Shown: positions 1 to 7,069 of the stretch, piece by piece
Position numbering within the stretch: the first letter of the stretch is position 1
Layout of the letters: every line of letters begins with the position of its first letter
Assembly (NCBI GenBank): GCA_902470925.1
Contig: CABRIF010000053.1
Span: forward strand, 1 to 16,568
DNA length: 16,568 nucleotides
Direction: 5' to 3'
Source of the DNA: an uncultured Collinsella sp.
GTDB taxonomy: Bacteria; Actinomycetota; Coriobacteriia; Coriobacteriales; Coriobacteriaceae
The notes under the pieces: generated by a model
Seen by the model: the letters and a program-made list of their open reading frames with translations, nothing else
What the model was told of the DNA's origin: nothing
Databases searched by the model: none
Made by a program: the position numbers and the translations under genes

Positions 1-21
1 GTCATTTCGTTCGCGTGTCAG

Positions 22-404
22 TTTGGGGACGGGGTCGATTCGTACGCACGGGGCCGCGGTTATGTTCTTGTGCCTGTACCGCATCGCCTGACGTGCAGTT
101 TGGGTACGCGCAGTCTGGGGACGGGGTCGATTCGTGCGAGAAGAACGAATCCGTCCGCGACAAAGGCCGGTCCGACGACTCATCCACAACGAGCGCCGGC
201 TTGCGCTCGATTATACAGCCCGGGCGCAGAGGCAATGCACCGTGCTCCCAAACAGCTCCATCTCCAAACTGCGTGTGCTAAACGACCCCGCTCACAAGTC
301 GAAATGAAGCTGTGAACGAAACGACCCCGTCCCCAGGCTGCCGCCAGAAATGTGAACGAATCGACCCCGTCCCCAAATTGCGTCCCCAAACTGCGTCCAA
401 ACTG
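22..404. repeat. REP-like repeat array A, inward-facing copies
   Basis: Copies of a motif of about 21 bp with core GGGGACGGGGTCGATTCG lie in this gene-free stretch. Two forward copies are at 22-42 and 114-134. Two reverse-complement copies are at 317-335 and 357-380, with a decayed one near 281-297. After the last copy, a 13-bp unit starting CGTCCCCAAA follows at 381-393 and in shortened form at 394-404. Forward copies on the left and reverse copies on the right would let a transcript fold into a large stem. The same motif recurs at 3981-4410. It resembles intergenic REP/BIME-type elements, which in other bacteria are mobilised by Y1 (IS200-like) transposases. No transposase lies in this window. 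The contig starts just outside the first copy. Confidence 0.8.
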
Positions 405-471
405 TGGGATGAAATGGTACCGGTTCCATTTCCATTCGCCGTCCCGTTCGCCACACTTGGCGGAAAAACAG

Positions 472-533
472 TTCCCAATCGCAATACGCCCTTCGTATGC
501 TCCGAGATGGAGGTAAACCGGTTAAGTACCTCC
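472..533 (+). promoter_or_regulatory. Possible promoter and LacI-type operator for the GPH transporter
   Basis: An AACCGGTT palindrome (516-523) is flanked by an exact 7-bp inverted repeat, GGAGGTA at 509-515 and TACCTCC at 527-533. CG-centred palindromes of this kind are typical of LacI-family operators. A weak promoter match lies just upstream: TTCCCA at 472-477, an 18-base spacer and TATGCT at 496-501. The site would then cover the transcription start. The distance to the transporter start at 666 is about 130 bases. The palindrome is plain to see; its role and the promoter are inferred. The cognate regulator is not evident, since the LacI gene in this window adjoins the galactose operon. 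Confidence 0.35.
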
Positions 534-665
534 GCAGCGCTTCACCGGGCATCTCGTTGAAGCGGGCCTATTCACGTGCGAGCGATCTGCGATCGCCGGC
601 ATTCACGGCACGCGTTGTCGGCGATGCGGCGCACGCTCGCAAGGGTAGATCGAGGAGAGGGACGC

Positions 666-2252
666 ATGGCAACCACTACATCGACAACCGCTAAGGAGTT
701 CGGAAAGCAGCTGCCGATTCGAGCGAAGATCGGCTACGGAGGCATCGGCCTGTCCACCATCGCCAACACGATGCTTATCACCTGGCAGCTCTTCTTCTAC
801 ACCACGTTTGCCGGCCTGGACGTTGCAACCGCGGGCGTGATCATCGCATCGGCCGACATCCTGGCGGCATTCGTGGCACCGGTGTGGGGCTACATCTCGG
901 ACCGTCTGTACCGCACCAAGCTCGGCCGCCGGACCGGCCGCCGCCGCGGTACGATTCTGCTCACCATCCCGGGCCTTTTCATCTTCATGCTCGTGCAGTT
1001 CTATCCTGGCATGCCCGTGTGGGGTTACGCGGTTGCGAATTTCCTGTACTGGACGTGCAACGCCGGCGTGACGACCATCCAATACGTCCTGCCGTCCGAG
1101 ATGACGTCCAACAGCAGCCAGCGCTCGCAGCTGGTCGGTCTGAACCAGATAACCACCGCCGTGTCCACCATCACGCTGTCCATGGTGAACACCTATCTGT
1201 TCAGCATATGGGGCGATGACGTCTGGACGTCCTATTTCAACATGGCCCTCGGGTACGCCATCGTCTGCGCGATTCTCATGGTCATCACGGTCTGCACGAT
1301 CAAAGACCGCCCCTATGACGAGACGACCGACTTCTCCCGTGCGGATTCCGATGCCGGATCTGCCGAGAAGATCCCCGTGCTCAAGCGCATCACCTTGGTG
1401 GTGTGGAACTATATCTCCACGTTCTCGGTCCGCGAGTTCCGCCTGTACCTGGTGATGTATTTGTCCCAGATCCTGTTTCGCTCGGTCCGCAGCTCGTTTC
1501 TCACCTACTTCCTGATTTACTCTTTGGGGCTGGATGCTGCCGGCGTCTCCCTTTCCCAGGGCGTTAACTTCGCCTTCGGCATCGCGTTCGTGGTGTTCTT
1601 CATGTGGGTCAACAACAAGGTGGGCGCCGCGCGCGCCTATCGCTATTCCACCATCGAGGCGATCGCGACCTTTCTGGTCATCTTCGGTCTGGTCCAGATT
1701 CACGACGAGATCGGCGTGGCCGCCACCGCAACTGCGTGGATCGTGCTGCAGGTGGTGCTGAATATCGGTTTGACCGGTGTTTTCAACGCCTGCGACTACT
1801 GTGTATCGTTCATTCCCGACGTTGACGAGATCCTGACCGGCAAGCGTCGCGAGGGACAGTATGCATCCATCAACTCCACCATCGACAATATCTTCCGCAG
1901 TATCGAGACGGTGACGATCACGACCGTGCTCTCGCTCGGCGGCTTCGTGCAGGGTGCCGCAACCCAACCTCAAGCGGTTGCCGACCTGATCACCAACATC
2001 TTCGTGTTCGTTCCCATTGCCTTCTGCATCCTCGGCATCTGGGCCAGCTTCAAGCTCAAGCTTACCGATACGAACCGCCACATCCTGCAAAACGAGATCG
2101 AGCGCCTGCGCAGCGGCGGCTCCAAGGCCGACGTTGATCCTGAGACAAAGGAGTTCGTCGAGGCGGTGACCGGCTACCCGTATGAAAAGTGCTGGGGCAA
2201 CAACCGCGTGATCAACTATGCGCACAAGCTCGAGGAGGTCGATGCGGGATAA
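666..2252 (+). CDS. GPH-family sugar:cation symporter (MelB/YicJ-like)
   Basis: Predicted inner-membrane secondary transporter of the glycoside-pentoside-hexuronide:cation symporter family within the major facilitator superfamily. The 528-residue product has about twelve hydrophobic segments. The loop between segments 2 and 3 (residues about 75-94) reads GYISDRLYRTKLGRRTGRRR, the SD-R-x-G-R-R-x-R signature typical of GPH proteins. A hydrophilic tail of about 60 residues follows the last segment. The start at 666 is chosen because GGAGAGG lies just upstream (about 653-659); the frame stays open to 576 but without support. The next gene, 166 bases downstream on the same strand, is an intracellular GH28 glycosidase, so the likely cargo is a pectin-derived or other uronic-acid oligosaccharide. 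That substrate is inference from context; the family call is firm. Confidence 0.85.
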   Translation: MATTTSTTAKEFGKQLPIRAKIGYGGIGLSTIANTMLITWQLFFYTTFAGLDVATAGVIIASADILAAFVAPVWGYISDRLYRTKLGRRTGRRRGTILLTIPGLFIFMLVQFYPGMPVWGYAVANFLYWTCNAGVTTIQYVLPSEMTSNSSQRSQLVGLNQITTAVSTITLSMVNTYLFSIWGDDVWTSYFNMALGYAIVCAILMVITVCTIKDRPYDETTDFSRADSDAGSAEKIPVLKRITLVVWNYISTFSVREFRLYLVMYLSQILFRSVRSSFLTYFLIYSLGLDAAGVSLSQGVNFAFGIAFVVFFMWVNNKVGAARAYRYSTIEAIATFLVIFGLVQIHDEIGVAATATAWIVLQVVLNIGLTGVFNACDYCVSFIPDVDEILTGKRREGQYASINSTIDNIFRSIETVTITTVLSLGGFVQGAATQPQAVADLITNIFVFVPIAFCILGIWASFKLKLTDTNRHILQNEIERLRSGGSKADVDPETKEFVEAVTGYPYEKCWGNNRVINYAHKLEEVDAG

Positions 2253-2265
2253 GTTGATGCGGGAT
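2241..2265 (+). repeat. 15-bp tandem duplication across the transporter stop codon
   Basis: GATGCGGGAT occurs at 2241-2250 and again at 2256-2265, a 15-bp period. The first copy ends in the transporter stop (TAA, 2250-2252) and the second in an in-frame TAG (2265-2267). A partly matching third segment, GACGCGCGATAAGG, follows at 2272-2285. The pattern looks like recent slippage at the end of the gene. The remainder of the gap to 2418 contains several purine-rich Shine-Dalgarno-like stretches but no convincing gene. Confidence 0.6.
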
Positions 2266-2418
2266 AGGAGGTGACGCGCGATAAGGAGCCGACGTGCGGC
2301 GGGAGGTTGGTGTGGGGCATGTGGCAGACGCTGAGCGGCGGGGGCAATATATGGCGAAAGGCCAATACGGGCGGGATCAACATGAAGCGCGTGGCCCATG
2401 CGCGGCGGGAGGTGTGAC

Positions 2419-3615
2419 ATGAGGGATGTTCCAGCGACGGTGCGCGGTGTCGACGTCACGGGGCCGGCTCAGGTGACGCAGGAGCTCCAGGCGTTGCTCG
2501 ACGATGCCGCGGCGGCAGGCGATGCCGCCATCATTCCGGCCGGTGTGCATCTTACGGGTCCGCTGTTCGTGCCATCCGGTTCGCGTCTGGTGCTTGAGGA
2601 CGGGGCAGTGCTGATGGGCACAACCGATGAGTCTAGCATCCCGGTCATCCCTACGCGGGTGGCGGGTATCGAGGGCTTGTGGTACCCGGGCGTGCTGAAC
2701 GTGTGCGATGCGCACGACGTACGCATCGAAGGTTCCGGGGTCATCGATGGCCAAGGGCCGTACTGGTGGGCAAAGTACTGGGGCGCGGATATGCACGGGG
2801 GCATGCGTACGGACTACGACGCGCGCGGTCTGCGCTGGGCGTGCGACTACGACTGCATGCGGCCGCGCAACGTGGTGGTGATGAACTCGCGCGGCGTCGA
2901 GCTGTCGGGGTTCACGTCTCGGCGATCGGGCTTCTGGAACGTTCACGTGTGCTATAGCCACGACGTGCATATCGACGGCATCCGCATCGTCGGGGCGGAT
3001 GCGTGCAGTCCCTCGACCGACGGCATCGACATCGATTCGAGCTCCGATGTTCTGGTCGAGCGATGCGAGATCTGCTGCAATGACGACAGCATCTGCATCA
3101 AGAGCGGGCGTGACGCCGACGGGGTGCGTGTGGGCAGGTCGTGCCATCATGTTACGGTGCGCGATTGCCGCCTCAACGCCGGGTTCGGCGTGACGATCGG
3201 CAGCGAGGTCTCGGGTGGTATCCATGATATCGATATCCGCGACCTGGTGTTTTCTGGTACGGATTGCGGGTTTCGCATCAAGTCCTCAGATACGCGAAAG
3301 GGCTACATCAAGCGGGTGACTGTTGAGAACCTGCGCATGGAGAACGTGCGCTACCCCTTCCATATCTGCCTCAACTGGAATCCGGGGTACAACAGCTGCG
3401 CGCTGCCGGAGGGATATGCGGGCGAGGTGCCGCAGCTGTGGGAGCGCCTGCTCGACCTCGGTCATCTTGAGCTTCCGAATACCCAGGTGAGCGACATTCG
3501 CGTGCGCCACGTGCGCGCACGGCGATGCTTCGAGCCGTCGGCGAGCAGCCGCGCCTTCACCATCGAAGGGTTCCCGGATGCGCCGATTCGTCGGATGAGT
3601 TTCGATGATGTGTAG
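2419..3615 (+). CDS. GH28-family glycosidase (polygalacturonase-like), truncated by amber stop
   Basis: Predicted right-handed beta-helix glycoside hydrolase of family GH28, which hydrolyses galacturonic-acid-containing polymers or oligomers. The 398-residue product has no signal peptide, so it should act in the cytoplasm on imported oligosaccharides. GH28 motifs appear in order: STDG (residues 199-202, the usual NTDG), NDDSICIKSG (221-230, with the paired catalytic aspartates) and RIK (286-288). The third canonical motif, GHG, is GFG here (255-257), so the usual histidine is missing; some GH28 subgroups also lack it. The start at 2419 has GGGAGG about six bases upstream; an alternative ATG at 2398 has less support. 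The frame ends at TAG (3613-3615) but continues sensibly beyond it, so the natural C-terminus is probably lost. It probably shares a transcription unit with the upstream transporter. Confidence 0.8.
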   Translation: MRDVPATVRGVDVTGPAQVTQELQALLDDAAAAGDAAIIPAGVHLTGPLFVPSGSRLVLEDGAVLMGTTDESSIPVIPTRVAGIEGLWYPGVLNVCDAHDVRIEGSGVIDGQGPYWWAKYWGADMHGGMRTDYDARGLRWACDYDCMRPRNVVVMNSRGVELSGFTSRRSGFWNVHVCYSHDVHIDGIRIVGADACSPSTDGIDIDSSSDVLVERCEICCNDDSICIKSGRDADGVRVGRSCHHVTVRDCRLNAGFGVTIGSEVSGGIHDIDIRDLVFSGTDCGFRIKSSDTRKGYIKRVTVENLRMENVRYPFHICLNWNPGYNSCALPEGYAGEVPQLWERLLDLGHLELPNTQVSDIRVRHVRARRCFEPSASSRAFTIEGFPDAPIRRMSFDDV

Positions 3616-3732
3616 CTCGATTGCACGGAGTTCGGCTCGATCGCCTGCGTGGAAGACCTTGCGTTCTCCCGCGTGGTCGTGGGGGCAAACGGCGGGCATG
3701 ATGCAGAAAACGATGGGCACGACAACCGGTAG
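3616..3732 (+). pseudogene. Detached C-terminal segment of the GH28 gene after in-frame TAG
   Basis: Directly after the TAG at 3613-3615 the same frame runs for 38 codons to a second TAG (3730-3732). Conceptual translation begins LDCTEFGSIACVEDLAFSRV and continues VVVG. It has mostly G/C third bases and reads like the last beta-helix strands of a GH28 protein, following FDDV before the stop. The simplest reading is a point nonsense mutation (for example from a CAG, AAG, GAG or TGG codon), giving a truncated or inactive enzyme. A sequencing error is possible. Programmed readthrough has no specific support. Confidence 0.6.
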
Positions 3733-3749
3733 CCGCTGGTCGCCAACGT

Positions 3750-3960
3750 GGGTTCGCGTTTTGTCCGTCGGTGGATCCCGGGTGCGTGTTTCGTCCATCG
3801 GCGAGTTCTGGGTTCGTGTTTTGTCCATCGGCGAGTTCTGGGTTCGTGTTTTGTCCATCGGCGGATCCCGGGTTCGCGCTTTGTCCATTCAGAGGCGATT
3901 TTTGCCTCCAGATGGACGAGAGCCGAACCCGCTTTTCCCGGATGGACAAAGCACGAACCC
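3750..3960. repeat. 30-bp tandem repeat followed by its own inverted copies
   Basis: Units starting GGGTTCGTGTTTTGTCCATC repeat every 30 bp at 3750, 3780, 3810 and 3840, with a 20-bp partial unit at 3870-3889. Two reverse-complement copies follow at 3911-3930 and 3941-3960, also 30 bp apart. The turning point (3892-3908) is a small hairpin, GAGGC at 3892-3896 and GCCTC at 3904-3908. The block can therefore fold into a long imperfect stem with regularly spaced arms. One reverse-strand frame reads as a ten-residue repeat, MDKTRTQNSP, because 30 is a multiple of three; I see no reason to believe it is translated. Units 2 to 4 differ at few positions. No protein-coding signal was found between 3733 and 4593. 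Confidence 0.85.
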
Positions 3961-3980
3961 GCTGTGCCCAATGCAATGCA

Positions 3981-4410
3981 ATTTGGGGACGGGGTCGATT
4001 CTGCAATCTTGGGGCGTGCAATCTGGGGACGGGGTCGATTCGGCTTACGAGCTTATTCCTGAAAAGGCGAGGCGAGGATGTGAGTCAATGCAATTTGCAA
4101 TCTGGGGGTGCGTTTCATTTCGGATTACGAGCTTATTCCCGGGCCTTCATTGACGTCTTCGCGCGGATCGGCGCTTATCGTGCGCGCACCACCGGGTCAG
4201 CCGTCGCCGCGGAGGAGCCGGCCCTCAGTGTACGAATCGGCCCCGTCCCCAGATTGGGTCCGGCCGTGCCCGCGCCGCACGTCGATCGACATGGAACGCC
4301 TCCCATCTCTCGGGCATCATCGTCTCTCTGCCCAAGAAATGGGAAGCAGTTCAAAACGACCCCGTCCCCAAATTGCACAAATTGTACGAAACGACCCCGT
4401 CCCCAAATTG
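3981..4410. repeat. REP-like repeat array B, inward-facing copies
   Basis: This is the second cluster of the motif seen at the left end. Forward copies are at 3981-4001 and 4022-4042, with a decayed one at 4101-4122. Reverse copies are at 4233-4256, 4353-4375 and 4385-4410. As in array A, all forward copies lie to the left and all reverse copies to the right of a repeat-free centre (about 4140-4230). It fills most of the gap between the broken GH28 gene and metY. The copies are very similar across the two arrays, which points to a dispersed genomic family rather than local duplication. Confidence 0.8.
4018..4139 (+). repeat. Diverged direct duplication of a REP copy with its flank
   Basis: A 42-base segment at 4018-4059 recurs at 4097-4139, 79 bases on. 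Both begin GCAATCTGGGG and end TTACGAGCTTATTCC. The flank after the REP core is almost identical, while the core in the second copy has decayed (GGGGGTGCGTTTCATTTCGG). The flanking sequence was therefore copied together with the REP motif. Confidence 0.65.
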
Positions 4411-4533
4411 CAGGCGTCCCGGATGTGGCCCGGCCTGACATGCCCCCGGTACTCTCGGCCTTCGACGGGCACCGCGCGGCCCATTTTGCGCGACCTTGCG
4501 TCTGCCGGGGTATCGGGGCGCCCGCACGGTATA

Positions 4534-4566
4534 CCATGGTGCTGTCATGTGTGCGAGGCGCCATGG
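4534..4566 (+). promoter_or_regulatory. Hairpin in the metY leader
   Basis: CCATGGTGC (4534-4542) can pair with GCGCCATGG (4558-4566) through nine base pairs including one U-G, leaving a 15-base loop. It ends 27 bases before the metY start codon. No T-run follows, so it is not an intrinsic terminator. It does not resemble a known SAM riboswitch core as far as I can see. A regulatory role is speculative. Confidence 0.25.
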
Positions 4567-4593
4567 GGCGCGTACGGAAGCAAAGGGGCCGCT

Positions 4594-5874
4594 ATGGCAG
4601 AGCATCTGGGAACGACCTGCGTGCAGGGTGGGTATCGACCGGGGGACGCCGAGCCGCGGCAGGTCCCCATCTACCAATCGACCACCTGGAAATACGATAC
4701 GTCCGAGCATATGGGGAAGCTCTTCGACCTCGAGGAGTCGGGGTACTTCTACACGCGCCTGCAAAATCCCACCAACGATGCGGTCGCCGCCAAGATCTGC
4801 GAGCTCGAGGGTGGCTCGGCCGCCATGCTCACGAGCTCGGGCCAGGCGGCGAACTTCTTCGCGATCTTCAACATCGCCGGGGCGGGCGACCACGTGGTGG
4901 CGAGCTCTGCCATCTACGGCGGCACCTACAACCTGCTGGCGCACACCATGCGTCGCATGGGGCTCGAGTGCACCTTCGTGCAGCCGGATTGCAGCGATGA
5001 GGAGCTCGAGGCGGCGTTTCGCGACAACACGCGGGCGGTGTTCGGGGAGACGCTGGCCAACCCGGCCCTCACCGTGCTCGACATCGAGCGCTTCGCGGCG
5101 GCCGCACACGCCCATGGCGTGCCGCTGATCGTGGACAACACGTTCCCCACGCCGGTGATGTGCCGCCCCATCGAGTGGGGGGCCGATATCGTGACCCATT
5201 CCACCACCAAGTACATGGATGGGCACGGGGCCGCCGTGGGCGGCGCCATCGTGGATTCCGGCCGCTTCGATTGGGACGCACACGCCGACAAGTTCCCCGG
5301 TCTCACCACGCCCGACGAGAGCTACCACGGCGTCGTATATACCGAGCGCTTCGGTTTGGGCGGGGCCTTCATCACCAAGGCCACCGCGCAGCTCATGCGC
5401 GACCTGGGCTGCATCCAAAGCCCGCAGAACGCCTTCCTGCTCAACCTGGGTCTTGAAAGCCTGCATGTGCGCATGCCCCAGCACTGCAAGAACGGCCAGG
5501 CGGTTGCCGAGTTCCTCTCGACGCATCCTAAGATCCGTTTCGTCCGCTACCCCGGTCTGCCGGGCGACCCCAATCACGAGCTGGCGCTGAAGTACCTGCC
5601 GAACGGTTCGTGCGGTGTGGTGAGCTTCGGCTTCACTGGCGGTCGTGCGGCCGCCGAGCAGTTCATGAAGAACCTGCAGCTCGCCCAGATCGCCACGCAC
5701 GTTGCCGACGCGCGCACCTGCTGTTTGCACCCCGCGAACGCCACGCACCGCCAGATGAACGACGACGAGCTCGCCGCCTGCGGTATCGAGCCCGATATGG
5801 TGCGCCTGTCGTGCGGCATCGAGTCGGTGGAGGACCTGCTCGCCGATGTGGAGCAGGCGCTGGAGCGCATCTAG
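4594..5874 (+). CDS. metY: O-acetylhomoserine sulfhydrylase (MetY-type, PLP-dependent)
   Basis: Cytosolic PLP enzyme of the Cys/Met metabolism family. It is predicted to condense O-acetyl-L-homoserine with sulfide to give homocysteine in direct-sulfhydrylation methionine synthesis. The 426-residue length fits MetY better than the shorter cystathionine enzymes (about 380-400). Visible features are YFYTRLQNPTND near residue 51, the SSGQAAN segment, LIVDNTFPTP with Asp181 as the expected pyridine-nitrogen ligand, and HSTTKYMDGHG with Lys206 as the Schiff-base lysine. The start at 4594 follows an AAAGGGG site; the frame is open much further upstream, but only through the repeat array. It appears to be a single-gene unit. 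Related gamma-lyase or gamma-synthase activities cannot be excluded from sequence alone. Confidence 0.88.
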   Translation: MAEHLGTTCVQGGYRPGDAEPRQVPIYQSTTWKYDTSEHMGKLFDLEESGYFYTRLQNPTNDAVAAKICELEGGSAAMLTSSGQAANFFAIFNIAGAGDHVVASSAIYGGTYNLLAHTMRRMGLECTFVQPDCSDEELEAAFRDNTRAVFGETLANPALTVLDIERFAAAAHAHGVPLIVDNTFPTPVMCRPIEWGADIVTHSTTKYMDGHGAAVGGAIVDSGRFDWDAHADKFPGLTTPDESYHGVVYTERFGLGGAFITKATAQLMRDLGCIQSPQNAFLLNLGLESLHVRMPQHCKNGQAVAEFLSTHPKIRFVRYPGLPGDPNHELALKYLPNGSCGVVSFGFTGGRAAAEQFMKNLQLAQIATHVADARTCCLHPANATHRQMNDDELAACGIEPDMVRLSCGIESVEDLLADVEQALERI

Positions 5875-6126
5875 GGGCTCGGCGCGCGCCGGCTCGGTTG
5901 CGGGGCGCTGGCTGCTTGCGCGCCGCTGCCCGTGCGCACGAGCACCTGGTGAGCGTTGCCGCCTGCATGCGCGGGCACCCGATGCGCGGTGGGGCCCGCA
6001 CGAACCGCCGTCGGCAACGCACCCGCGCCTGCAAAGCGCCCTGTGTACGTGCGCCGTGCTTCGACGGCACGCCGTCCGGGGCTCGGCACCGGTTCCTGCC
6101 GGACCCGCGCACCATCGTTGGAAAGA

Positions 6127-6149
6127 AGCGGTGCTCGCCTGGCACCGCT
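6127..6149 (+). promoter_or_regulatory. Hairpin just upstream of the nitroreductase ribosome-binding site
   Basis: AGCGGTGC (6127-6134) and GCACCGCT (6142-6149) form a perfect eight-base-pair stem with a seven-base loop. It ends about nine bases before the GAGGAGG ribosome-binding site. It could influence translation or mRNA stability. The rest of the 297-base gap after metY holds an 8-bp inverted repeat (5953-5960 and 6013-6020) and no convincing gene. Confidence 0.35.
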
Positions 6150-6171
6150 CGCATATCGAGGAGGTCTATCC

Positions 6172-6714
6172 ATGTCGTTTGCTGAGTTGGCCCATGCGCG
6201 CTACTCCTGCCGCGCCTACACCGGGCGTGCGGTTGAGCAGGAGAAGGTCGACGCCATCCTGGAGGCGGGACGCATCGCCCCATCGGCATGCAACAAGCAC
6301 CCGGCCCGCGTCCTGGTGTGCGACACGCCGCTGCTGCGTGAGCGCGCCGCCCGTGCAGCCCATCATTTCGCACGCGACAACAGCGTGTTCGGTGCGCCGC
6401 TGGTGCTTTTGGTGTGCACCAAGATGGGCAAGGCCTGGGTGCGCAAGTACGACAGCATGGACTCGAGCGATATCGACACGAGCATCGTCGTGGATCAGAT
6501 GATGATGCAGGCGGTCGATCTGGGCCTGGGCACCTGCTGGGTGTGTCACTTCGACCCGGCGGTGGCGATTCGCGAGTTCGGCCTGCCCGAAGGCATGTAT
6601 CCCATCCATATGCTCACGGTCGGCTACGCGGCCGATATCCCCGCAGGTCCCAAGATGCGCGAGACGCGCCGCATCGCCATGCGGGAGTTCAGGCTGGCCA
6701 ATCCGTTGAGGTAG
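6172..6714 (+). CDS. Nitroreductase-family FMN oxidoreductase
   Basis: A 180-residue cytosolic protein of the nitroreductase superfamily, NAD(P)H-dependent flavin enzymes that usually act as dimers. The N-terminal FMN-phosphate contact motif is visible as RYSCRAY (residues 10-16), followed by RIAPSACNKHP (34-44) at the usual SPSAxNxQP position. The helix DTSIVVDQMMMQAVDLGLGT spans residues 102-121 with GTCWV after it, as in the family. The start at 6172 is fixed by GAGGAGG seven to fourteen bases upstream; the open frame before it is GC-rich leader. The natural substrate cannot be told from sequence; family members reduce nitroaromatics, quinones or flavins. It stands alone, convergent with mscL across a 355-base gap. 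Confidence 0.88.
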   Translation: MSFAELAHARYSCRAYTGRAVEQEKVDAILEAGRIAPSACNKHPARVLVCDTPLLRERAARAAHHFARDNSVFGAPLVLLVCTKMGKAWVRKYDSMDSSDIDTSIVVDQMMMQAVDLGLGTCWVCHFDPAVAIREFGLPEGMYPIHMLTVGYAADIPAGPKMRETRRIAMREFRLANPLR

Positions 6715-7069
6715 CGCTCGGCGCGGACGGGCGGGCGGCGGGCCTGCGTCTGCGCCAGCCCGGCCGGCCCGACGCCCCGCGCGGGCCGGCCGCCTATGCT
6801 GCGCTCAAAGGGCTGCAGGGCCAGCTGGTGCTCGGTGCGCATCTCCTGCAGCATCGCCGGTTGAGGGGCCGGTTGAGGGCACATTTCCTGCGAGGTGGCG
6901 AGCTGCTCGTCGATCGTCGGCCGACACATGGCGTCCGCCACCCATACCGCCTGTAGCTCGCGTCACGTGCAAGCCCGCGCCGCCTGTCCGCCTCATCATC
7001 GTCTCGCTTCATCGCCGCTGCGCCGTCGGGCCGTCGCGCCGTGTGGCGTTTGCCCGCTGGTGTGGCGAC
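6715..7069. other. Gene-poor convergent gap between nitroreductase and mscL
   Basis: There is no supported gene in this stretch. It contains a 12-bp tandem pair, CCGGTTGAGGG at 6857-6867 and 6869-6879, and GC-rich inverted segments near 6755-6795. A minus-strand open frame (6941 down to 6624) has coding-like third positions and begins MADAMCRPTIDEQLATSQEM. It lacks a ribosome-binding site and overlaps the end of the nitroreductase gene, so I do not call it. Confidence 0.4.

Noticed and set aside
603..2459. A 618-codon open frame on the minus strand opposite the GPH transporter
   Set aside because: Its translation is rich in R, H, D and G with no recognisable domain, as expected for the antisense of a high-GC gene. 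The plus strand has clear GPH motifs and a ribosome-binding site.
3286..3888. Minus-strand frame with a ten-residue repeat (MDKTRTQNSP)
   Set aside because: It arises because the DNA repeat is 30 bp long. The remainder of the frame is antisense to the GH28 gene, and no ribosome-binding site or known domain was seen.
3750..3960. CRISPR array
   Set aside because: The 30-bp units are contiguous with no unique spacers, part of the block is inverted, and no cas genes are nearby.
4108..4593. N-terminal extension of MetY into the REP array
   Set aside because: The extension is low-complexity repeat sequence. MetY proteins begin near HLGTTCVQGGY, and an AAAGGGG site precedes 4594.
5956..6171. N-terminal extension of the nitroreductase
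   Set aside because: The family starts just before the RYSCRAY motif, and GAGGAGG sits right before 6172.
6624..6941. Possible small protein on the minus strand (MADAMCRPTIDEQLATSQEM...)
   Set aside because: Codon bias is coding-like, but there is no ribosome-binding site, no recognisable domain, and it overlaps the 3' end of the nitroreductase by 91 bases. High GC alone can give such frames.
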